DNA from: Bacteroidaceae bacterium
GTDB lineage: Bacteria; Bacteroidota; Bacteroidia; Bacteroidales; Bacteroidaceae
NCBI GenBank assembly: GCA_024398715.1
Contig: JAKSIP010000002.1
Span: 62,001 to 126,000 of the forward strand
DNA length: 64,000 bases
Direction of reading: 5' to 3'
The position numbers were made by a program, and so were the translations under genes. Below, in pieces: positions 52,681-61,500 of the stretch; the stretch's first letter is position 1; every line of letters begins with the position of its first letter. Under the pieces are notes generated by a model. It was not told the origin of the DNA and did no database searches. It saw nothing but the letters and a program-made list of their open reading frames with translations.

Positions 52681-55600
52681 ATGAACATCAAAAAATTTAT
52701 TGACCGTCCAGTCTTATCAATTGTCATAAGTGTATTTATTGTATTGCTGGGCGTAATAAGTCTGATAGGACTTCCTATTGAAAAATATCCGAATATCGCA
52801 CCTCCTACTGTCACCATTTCAACAAATTATTACGGCGCCAGTGCAGATGCTATCCAGAATTCCGTAATAATGCCTATTGAAGAGGCTGTCAATGGTGTTG
52901 ATGATATGATTTATATTACATCAAATGCTTCAAACAGCGGCGATGTTGATATTAGCGTATATTTCAAACAGGGTACAAATGCGGATATGGCTGCGGTTAA
53001 CGTACAGAACCGCGTGTCTCAGGTGTTGGGCCTGTTACCTGCAGAAGTAACTAAGGTCGGTGTTTCCGTCAACAAACGCCAACCGTCCATGTTGCGTGTG
53101 TTTACGCTTTACAGCCCGGGACACACATACGATGAGGCTTTTATTGCCAATTACCTGGATATAAATGTAGTCCCTGCACTAAAACGTATAAGCGGTGTTG
53201 GTATGACACAGCTGCTTGCATCGAAATACGGAATGCGCGTGTGGGTTGACCCGGTGATGATGGCGCAGTACAATCTTGTTCCAAACGATATCATTGCAGT
53301 ACTTGCAGAACAGAATATTGAGGCTCCGGTCGGTGCATTCGGAAACAATGCTGATCAGACATTCTTGCGCTCAATGAAATACCGCGGCCGCAATGTAACT
53401 GAAGATGAGTTTGAAAAAATTGTGATAAAGACACTGCCTGACGGTGGAGAACTGTATTTGCGTGACGTAGCCCGTCTTGAACTGGGCATGGAGTCATACA
53501 ATTTCAGAGATCTGGCAAACGGTGCTCCGGGCGTTTGCGTTATGGTATTTCAGGTTGCCGGTTCAAATGCTACGGAAATCAATATCAAAATCGACAAACT
53601 GTTTGAAGAGTTGAAGGCCACAATGCCTGCCGATCTTGAATTTGCCACTTTGCAGAACTCCAATGATTTCCTGTTCGCTTCAATACATAACGTAACTGAA
53701 TCTCTGGTAATAGCGATAATACTGGTCATTCTGGTTGTATTTTTCTTTTTGCAGGACATACGCGCAACAATCATTCCTTCAATAAGCATAATAGTATCGC
53801 TCCTTGGAACATTTGTCTTTTTACAGGTTGCAGGCTATACATTGAACCTTCTTACTCTCTTTGCTCTGGTTCTTGTAATCGGAACTGTGGTCGATGACAC
53901 CATAGTTATTGTTGAGGCTGTTCAGGAACGCTTTGATGTTGGCTATAAATCGGCCCACAAGGCCATATGCGATGCCGTTGACGGTCTTGTAGGTTCTCTG
54001 TTTACTACAACACTGGTATTCATGATGGTGTTTATACCGGTATCGTTCATGGGTGGTACAACCGGTGTCTTTTACCGTCAGTTCGGTCTGTCAATGGCAG
54101 TCGCAGTAGGAATTTCATTATTGTGCGCATTGACTCTTGCTCCGGCACTTTGTGCCATTATGATGAAACCGCAGGAAAATGTAAGCGGAGTGACAGCGTG
54201 GGTGAAGAAAGTTTATAAAACAAGTTATGATGCCTTATTACAGCGTTATTCAAAAGGTGTGGGATTCTTTATCAAACGCCGTTTTATGGTTGTGATAATA
54301 CTTGTCGTGGGTTTCGCCATGTTGGTTGCAATGCTCAAGACAACAAAAACAGGCATGGTTCCGGAAGAAGACAAGGGTGTAATATTTGTTGATTATTCAT
54401 GTCCTGCCGGATACAATGTGTCTGAAACATACAGGGTAATGTCACAGATAGACAGTTGTGTCAGAACAATTCCTGAGGTGGAAAACGTGCTTGCTGTCAG
54501 CGGCTACGGATTGTTGGGCGGCGTTGCGTCAAATTCCGGTCTGATGTTTGTCAAGCTGAAACCATGGGAGGAACGTACTGAGGCAAATACCGATGTTAAC
54601 AGTGTAATGACAAAGATATATCTGGCAACCGCTCACATCAAGGCTGCACAACTGTTCTGTATGGCTCCGCCTATGATTGACGGCTACGGCAGCGGAAACG
54701 GTTTTGAGTTCTGGGTTCAGGATAAGAAGGGTGGAACTACGCGTGAATTGTTTGAAGTTACCAAAAAGTTTGTTGCCGAATTGTCTGCACGTCCTGAAAT
54801 AGGTGCGGCTTATTGCTCTTTCGACGTTGATTATCCACAGTATGTAGTCGATGTAGATGCAGTCAAGTGCCGCAAACTTGGAGTAAGCCCTCAGGCTGTA
54901 CTTTCTTGCATGAGCGGATATTTCGGCGGTACGTATGCCTCAAATTTCAACCGTTTCAGCAAAGTGTATAAAGTAATGGTACAGGGCGAACCCAATCAGA
55001 CGAATACAGAAGAAAGTCTGCGTAACATTTACGTCCGTCTTGATAATGGGAATATGGCTCCAGTAAGCCAGTTCATATCAATGAAAAAGGTATATGAACC
55101 TATCAAACTGTACCGTTTCAATCTGTATAACGCAATAAACATTTCCGGTCAGCCTGCCGGCAACTGTTCAAGCGGTCAGGCCATCAATACCATAAAAGAA
55201 GTAGCCAAAGCATCACTCCCAATGGGATATGGCATCGATTTTGCGGGTATGACCAGAGAAGAGGAAGAAAACGGCGGTGGAAATCTTGGATTTGTATTTG
55301 CCATCTGTTTCCTGTTCATTTATCTTATTATGGCCGCCTTGTATGAGTCATTCCTGACTCCGTTTGCAATTATCTTAAGTGTTCCAATCGGTTTGCTTGG
55401 AGCGTTTGTTTTTGCAAAATTCATGGGACTGCAGAATGATATATATCTGCAGGTGGGTATGGTTATGCTTATAGGTCTGTTGTCAAAAACGGCCATTCTG
55501 CTTACAGAATATGCTACACAATGCCGAAAGGCGGGTATGTCATTGGCACAGGCCGCATTCTTTTCTGCAAAAATGCGTTTGCGTCCTATTTTGATGACAG

Positions 55601-55854
55601 TGCTTACCATGATATTCGGTATGTTGCCAATGATTGTCAGCACAGGTTCCGGTGCAAATGCCAACAGAACAATCGGTGCGGGTACCATAGGCGGTATGAT
55701 ATTCGGTACTCTGGCGCTTCTGTTCCTTGTACCTACAATGTTTATTTTCTTCCAGTCTTTGCAGGAAAAGGTAAAACCTGTTGTTTTTGAAACAACACAG
55801 GACCCTGTTATCCAGGCGGAAATTGACAGATTGAATAATGAATCCAATGCATAA
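52681..55854 (+). CDS. RND efflux pump inner-membrane subunit (AcrB/MexB-type)
   Basis: 1057 aa, full length. N-terminal MNIKKFIDRPVLSIVISVFI is the classical first helix; GLPIEKYPNIAPPTV follows. The helix-4 proton relay GTVVDDTIVIVEAV keeps both Asp. Two periplasmic porter domains and a second set of helices (LGFVFAICFLFIYLIMAALYESF, IGLLSKTAILLTEYA with Lys) are complete. It belongs to the multidrug (HAE1) branch and works with 51556-52677 and 55867-57192. Confidence 0.95.
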   Translation: MNIKKFIDRPVLSIVISVFIVLLGVISLIGLPIEKYPNIAPPTVTISTNYYGASADAIQNSVIMPIEEAVNGVDDMIYITSNASNSGDVDISVYFKQGTNADMAAVNVQNRVSQVLGLLPAEVTKVGVSVNKRQPSMLRVFTLYSPGHTYDEAFIANYLDINVVPALKRISGVGMTQLLASKYGMRVWVDPVMMAQYNLVPNDIIAVLAEQNIEAPVGAFGNNADQTFLRSMKYRGRNVTEDEFEKIVIKTLPDGGELYLRDVARLELGMESYNFRDLANGAPGVCVMVFQVAGSNATEINIKIDKLFEELKATMPADLEFATLQNSNDFLFASIHNVTESLVIAIILVILVVFFFLQDIRATIIPSISIIVSLLGTFVFLQVAGYTLNLLTLFALVLVIGTVVDDTIVIVEAVQERFDVGYKSAHKAICDAVDGLVGSLFTTTLVFMMVFIPVSFMGGTTGVFYRQFGLSMAVAVGISLLCALTLAPALCAIMMKPQENVSGVTAWVKKVYKTSYDALLQRYSKGVGFFIKRRFMVVIILVVGFAMLVAMLKTTKTGMVPEEDKGVIFVDYSCPAGYNVSETYRVMSQIDSCVRTIPEVENVLAVSGYGLLGGVASNSGLMFVKLKPWEERTEANTDVNSVMTKIYLATAHIKAAQLFCMAPPMIDGYGSGNGFEFWVQDKKGGTTRELFEVTKKFVAELSARPEIGAAYCSFDVDYPQYVVDVDAVKCRKLGVSPQAVLSCMSGYFGGTYASNFNRFSKVYKVMVQGEPNQTNTEESLRNIYVRLDNGNMAPVSQFISMKKVYEPIKLYRFNLYNAINISGQPAGNCSSGQAINTIKEVAKASLPMGYGIDFAGMTREEEENGGGNLGFVFAICFLFIYLIMAALYESFLTPFAIILSVPIGLLGAFVFAKFMGLQNDIYLQVGMVMLIGLLSKTAILLTEYATQCRKAGMSLAQAAFFSAKMRLRPILMTVLTMIFGMLPMIVSTGSGANANRTIGAGTIGGMIFGTLALLFLVPTMFIFFQSLQEKVKPVVFETTQDPVIQAEIDRLNNESNA

Positions 55855-55866
55855 TTTGAAACAGAT

Positions 55867-57192
55867 ATGAGAAAAATATTATCATTGTCCATATTGACGG
55901 TTCTGCTTGCCGGATGCGGTGTATTCGGCAAGTACGAACGTCCGGAATCCATAAAAACCGATAATCTTTATGGTGCAGTCATTGATACAACAGGTGTATC
56001 AATGGGCACATTTTCATATAGGGAAATCTTTACTGACGCTTTCCTGCAAGCATTGATTGATACTGCAGTTGTAAGGAATACCGATATCAATGTTGCACGT
56101 TCTTCCATAACGCAGGCAAAAAATGCTCTCAAGGCGGACAGAATGTCTTTTGCTCCGGGTGTAGCTGTGAATCCGCAGTACGGATACAATATCAATCAGT
56201 CAGCAGGCTGGAGTTATATGCTACCTGTTGCACTTGACTGGGAAATAGATCTGTTCGGTAAAAAACTGAACCGGGAACGTATATCGAAAGCTAATTACAA
56301 TATGGCTCTTGATGTGTATCAGGCTGTTCAGACAGGTGTTGTTGCACATGTGTCAGCTCTATATTACCAATTGGTTTATCTTGATGCCAGGAAAACACTG
56401 GTAGTGGCATTCAAACAAAGTTGGGATGAACAGCTGCGTGTTGTTGAGTCTCTCAAATCAAGCGGAATGAGCAATGGCGTTGCAGTAGAGCAGACGCGTG
56501 GCCAGTATTATGACCTTGAAGCGGCTCTGATTGATGTGGACAAGGCAATAGGCGATGTGGAAAATGCCATCTGTGCTCTTTTGTGCCAGGAACCGCAGCA
56601 TATCGTTCGTACAACTTTGGAGAATATGGAATTTTCAGACGATTTTTCTGTCGGTGCCAGTATGCTGCTTCTTGAAAACAGACCCGATGTACGTGCTGCC
56701 GAAAGAAATCTTGAGGCTTGTTTCTATAACGTCAATTATGCAAAATCACAATTCTATCCTAGTGTAAATATAAGTGCAACAGCCGCATTTGACGGTAATG
56801 TTATAAAGACGGCTATGGCATCGCTTTTACAACCCATATTCGCACAGGGGCAGTTAAGAGCGAATTCCAAAATTGCACAGTCAAAACTTGATCAGGCCAG
56901 CGCCCAGTTCCAACAGAAACTGATTGATGCAGGAATAGAAGTGAATAACGCCTTGAGAGCCTGTTATGCGGCAAAAGACAAATCTGCAGGAAGAACTCTG
57001 CAAATACAGTCTATGGCGAAAGCAGAAAAATATGCCCGCAAGCTTATGCTTAACGGCGATGCCAACTATCTTGAGGTTATCATTGCCAAACAACAGTTGC
57101 TTTCTGCACAATCTGCCGCTTTGGATGATTGGTTACAATTGGCTCAGGGTTATGTTACACTTTATCAGGCGTTAGGTGGTGGAACAAAGTGA
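55867..57192 (+). CDS. OprM/NodT-type outer-membrane efflux lipoprotein
   Basis: 441 aa, lipobox LLAGC (Cys17). MSFAPGVAVNPQYGYN and LPVALDWEIDLFGKKLNRE are the typical first strands and helix entry of the OprM branch, and ENRPDVRAAERNLEACFYNVNYAKSQFYPSVNI marks the second repeat. QRVTLYQALGGG-like ending (YVTLYQALGGGTK) is characteristic. Third component of the pump. Confidence 0.93.
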   Translation: MRKILSLSILTVLLAGCGVFGKYERPESIKTDNLYGAVIDTTGVSMGTFSYREIFTDAFLQALIDTAVVRNTDINVARSSITQAKNALKADRMSFAPGVAVNPQYGYNINQSAGWSYMLPVALDWEIDLFGKKLNRERISKANYNMALDVYQAVQTGVVAHVSALYYQLVYLDARKTLVVAFKQSWDEQLRVVESLKSSGMSNGVAVEQTRGQYYDLEAALIDVDKAIGDVENAICALLCQEPQHIVRTTLENMEFSDDFSVGASMLLLENRPDVRAAERNLEACFYNVNYAKSQFYPSVNISATAAFDGNVIKTAMASLLQPIFAQGQLRANSKIAQSKLDQASAQFQQKLIDAGIEVNNALRACYAAKDKSAGRTLQIQSMAKAEKYARKLMLNGDANYLEVIIAKQQLLSAQSAALDDWLQLAQGYVTLYQALGGGTK

Positions 57193-57224
57193 AAATTATA
57201 AGACGGATATTACAAAATAACTAT

Positions 57225-58163
57225 ATGAAACAACTTGGAACTTATTCTTCTGCTCTGCTGATGATGTTGCTATGCAGTTGCGGTGTAAGTAAAATGCAAG
57301 TGGATATGGTGCAGAATCTGGCGCTCAAAAGCGATACAATTACGCACAGTCCAGTGCAGATTTTTGTAAACATGCAACAGGTGAACCGTGAGCGCGGTCT
57401 GTATTATGCGGCATCGCTCAGTTCTCCGTCCCTGCATGTGAATGAACTGGAGTCTATGGTAAAAACCGATGCCCAGAATATTACTGCGCAGAACAAGGCA
57501 CAGACATATGTTCTTGCGCTCAATTCATATTGCAGGGCGTTGAGAAACCTCTCTTCCGAGACCCGTTGGAAACAGATTGGTACTGAATTGCGCGGCTTGG
57601 GCAATAAGACAGATTCGGTTATTCTTTATCTGAATAAATCAGACTGGATGGACAAAACTGTTCCGGAAGGATATGCACGTCTCAGTGGCCGCTATTCGGG
57701 TTGGATAGCCCAACGTTACATGAAAGTGCGTCAGAAAAAGGCCTTGGTACAGTTTGTTACAGAGAGCGATACTCTGGTAAGCGTCTGTACGGAAGCTTTG
57801 ATTGATGTTTTGAAAAGTCCTGAACTTGACGCTCTCCTTGCCAACGAAAGAGAAGGACTTAAAGACAACTATACGGCATATCTGCAATATCTGGAACGTT
57901 CGGGTGCGGTAAACCTGATAGAAAATGACAAACTGTTTATCGACTTGTATTCAAAGAGTGCGAATGCTGAAAAAATAAGGACCAATTGCGTATCGGCTCT
58001 CAGGTATTTTGCCAAGGCACACCATAATCTGGCCTTGCGTCTTCTTGGAGATGGCAGTAAAAAGAATAAGAGGAAAGACCGCATTGAACAGCTGAAAGAT
58101 ATTGCTGATGACTTGGCAACACTGTCTTTATACACAAAACAATTGATTGAACTGATTGATTGA
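57225..58163 (+). CDS. helical lipoprotein of unknown function
   Basis: 312 aa from ATG 57225, which begins a lipoprotein signal (MKQLGTYSSALLMMLLCSC; Cys19). The mature protein is almost wholly alpha-helical with many charged heptads, and has a Lys/Arg-rich stretch near the end (GDGSKKNKRKDRIEQLKD). I do not recognise the family. It starts 33 bp after the efflux duct gene and its stop overlaps the first possible start of the next gene (ATGA), so it is part of the pump operon. Confidence 0.7.
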   Translation: MKQLGTYSSALLMMLLCSCGVSKMQVDMVQNLALKSDTITHSPVQIFVNMQQVNRERGLYYAASLSSPSLHVNELESMVKTDAQNITAQNKAQTYVLALNSYCRALRNLSSETRWKQIGTELRGLGNKTDSVILYLNKSDWMDKTVPEGYARLSGRYSGWIAQRYMKVRQKKALVQFVTESDTLVSVCTEALIDVLKSPELDALLANEREGLKDNYTAYLQYLERSGAVNLIENDKLFIDLYSKSANAEKIRTNCVSALRYFAKAHHNLALRLLGDGSKKNKRKDRIEQLKDIADDLATLSLYTKQLIELID

Positions 58164-58171
58164 AGATAATT

Positions 58172-58522
58172 ATGGCAACAAAAAAAATTGAAGTTACAAC
58201 AGATACACTTTCAGAGATCCGCAAATCCATACAGAAGATAGATGCGCAGCGTGCAGACCGTTCGCTGACAGATGAGCAGCGGATCCTGCTGGAAGAAACC
58301 GCTATCGTCCTGCGTGATAGCGAACGCTATGCAATACAAGTATTGACAAAACGTATCGGAACCCAGTTGGAGGAACAACTTGAACCAATCAGGGAACGCA
58401 GTAAAGAAATTCGTGAACGTATTACCGGAATGTCAAAGGTCCCAAAGGCAATAGACGCAATAGAGCAGATTGTTGCTGTTGTTGTACCTCTTCTGCGCCA
58501 GATATCAGATTGGAAAATTTAG
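58172..58522 (+). CDS. small cytosolic helical protein of unknown function
   Basis: 116 aa (MATKKIEVTT start at 58172; ATG at 58160 overlapping the upstream stop is an alternative giving four more residues). It has no signal peptide. It is predicted coiled-coil from about 10 to 85 (long Glu/Arg/Lys heptads: EQLEPIRERSKEIRERITG) with a hydrophobic C-terminal helix (IDAIEQIVAVVVPLLRQI). Family not recognised. It is the last small gene before the giant surface protein (25-bp gap). Confidence 0.65.
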   Translation: MATKKIEVTTDTLSEIRKSIQKIDAQRADRSLTDEQRILLEETAIVLRDSERYAIQVLTKRIGTQLEEQLEPIRERSKEIRERITGMSKVPKAIDAIEQIVAVVVPLLRQISDWKI

Positions 58523-58547
58523 AATTTGTTTTTATTTTATACATGTT

Positions 58548-61500
58548 ATGAAAAAAATATTCTTTTTTTTAGTAATGATGCTGACAGTCGGCATGAACGC
58601 ATGGGCACAGGATGCCGATTATCTTTGTTTCACTGCTGAGGAAGACGAGGCATACTTTCAGCTGTATAAATACGGCAATCCTACGAAAGTTGCTCTTGAA
58701 TACAGCACCAACGGCGGTTCCAGTTGGACAGACTACACGTATACTGCTGCCGATGGTTATGAGTATGGTCCTGTCATCATATTGCAGAATGCAGGTGACA
58801 AGGTCTATTTCCGCAACAAGTCAGACAAAGTCACTAACTTTTCCACCAGCGCAGAGAATTATTACAGGTTCAGTATTCGTAATAATAAAATCTCAGTCAG
58901 TGGAAACGTTATGTCGCTTGTTGACAAGAGATGTGCCAAAACGACCATACCGAACAATTATTGTTTTGCCAAGCTGTTTGAATATTGCACTAGTATAACA
59001 TCGGCTCCAAAGCTTCCTGCGACTGAGTTGAAGGAAGGGTGCTATTACAGAATGTTTACTGGTTGCAATAACCTGACGAATGCCCCGACGCTTCCTGCCA
59101 GGACATTGAAAAGCTACTGTTATTATGAAATGTTCCAAGGTTGCACCAGTCTTTCGCATGTTGAGGTGGGCTTTACCGAATGGGTTCCATCAGGGACGAC
59201 AGATGCTTTAAAATGGTGGATGCAAGGCGTATCGCAAACCGGAACATTTGAATGTCCGAAGGATTTAGATACATCTTCCAGAAGTAATTACATTCCAGAT
59301 GGCTGGACTATATCACAATATATGCCTGACTATCTCTGCTTCACGACAGAGAAAGATGCATCGATATGTTTGGAGAAGGAGGGAAGCCCTACGGCGGTGA
59401 CCATCGAATACAGCAAGGACGGTATGAAATGGAACACTCTTACTTTGTATGAATATGTAGAATTTCAATCAGGCGAAACGCTCTACCTCCGCAATGCATC
59501 TGAAACCGTGACAGAATTCTCGAAAGGCGGGAGAGACTACTACCACTTCCGATTATCGTCAAGTGATGATAGCAACAGAATCTCCGCTTCCGGCAACATC
59601 ATGTCGCTTGTAGATAAAAGTTGTAACACTAAAACCATTCCTTGCAATTATTGTTTCTATGAGCTGTTTTCAGGTAACCGCAATCTCACATCAGCTCCAA
59701 AGCTTCCTGCTACGACATTGGCTATTGAGTGTTATGAAAATATGTTCGAGGACTGTACAGGACTTACCGAGGCTCCTGCACTTCCTGCCACTTCATTGAG
59801 CCACGCTTGTTATTCAAATATGTTCTCAGGTTGTACAGGTCTTGTCAATGCACCTGAACTTGCAACCACCACATTGGCAGAGGGTTGCTATCGCAGTATG
59901 TTCCAAGGCTGTACGGGGCTTACCGTGGCTCCTGAACTACCAGCCACTACACTTGTCAGGGGTTGTTATGAAAATATGTTCGGGGACTGTACAGGTCTTA
60001 CCGAGGCTCCAGAGCTTCCTGCCCCTACATTGGTTGAGAAGTGTTATTACGGAATGTTCGATAACTGTAGCAACCTGAGGAAGGTAAACGTCAGTTTCAA
60101 GGAATGGTTCAAACTTGATAAAAATGGCGCGACAGCGGGCTGGCTTGGTGACGTTGCAGAGGAAGGTGAGTTTATATGCCCTCCAGGATTACCAAAACTT
60201 ACCGGTAGTAGTTCTTATATACCAGAGAACTGGACAGTAAAAGCTCCTGATTATTTGTGCTTCACTGCCAACACAACATCATCGTCAAAGGTAAGTCTGA
60301 GCAAGGTCGGCTCACCTGCTGATGTTGCCCTCGAATACAGTAAAGATGCATCTGTCTGGAAGCCTTATACATTAGGCGAAGAAATATCACTGTCTCCATT
60401 CGCATCGGTATATTTCCGCAACCCATCACGCACTCCAACTGCCTTCTCTACCGACGGAGCCAACTATTACCGTTTTTCTGTAGAAGGCGATGTTGCCGCA
60501 AGCGGAAACATCATGACCTTGGTTGAAAAGTCGGGATCAATTACGGAGATACCTAATGATTATTGTTTCTATGGCTTGTTCTCAGGCTGTACAGGTCTGA
60601 CTGCGTCACCGGAACTCCCTGCCACGACTCTGGCAAATTATTGCTATTATGGAATGTTCAAGGATTGCAGCAGTCTCAATTATATCAAGGTCGGTTTTTC
60701 ACAGTGGCATGAAAACGCTACAAGAGATTGGGTTTCAGGTGTTGCTGCCAAGGGTACTTTTGACTCCCCTGTTGAACTGGATAAGACAAAGCTTGGCACA
60801 AGTTACATTCCTGTCGGCTGGACACTGGGTATTTACCATCCAACAAAAGAGCCAACCTATCGGACTCTCGGCTACACGCAAGATTGTTGGGAAGACAGGG
60901 CTACCGGCAAATTCTATTCTGATGCCGAATGCACGCAGGAACTCAATCCGGCACAAGTATTTACATACAAAAAACTAATCACCAACCCTGTTACAGCTAA
61001 CAACGGATTTACTCTTAAGGATGCAACATACGAAGGTGTGCAGTTCAACTGGGCAGCAGAGACAACTTACAAGACAACATCTGCTGAACACTCTGAAACA
61101 GGCACCCGTTCCGTTGAGTTTATAGTATATGGCAAAGATGTCGCCAACGCACGCGTGAAGTGGTATAAGGACAGTGGAGATTACCGATATGGTAAATTTA
61201 CCATTACAGTGTATGTAAACGGTACTCAGGTATATTCCGTAAACCAGAATGATAATAAATCCTTAAGCGGCTTCTTTGCCGTACCTTTGCAAGGATTGAA
61301 GACGGGTGATGTGGTGAAGTTTGAAGTCAAAAAACCTGAGACCTCAGAATGGAAAGGCAACGTTACCATAGCCGCCTGTCTGGAATACACCAGCAGCGAC
61401 GGAGGAGAGAGAGAAGTTATTCATCATGACGCAGTAGAACCGACAGACGAAACAGTGGGATTCAATCAAGAGTGCTGGGAAGCATTTAATGTTTACAAAT

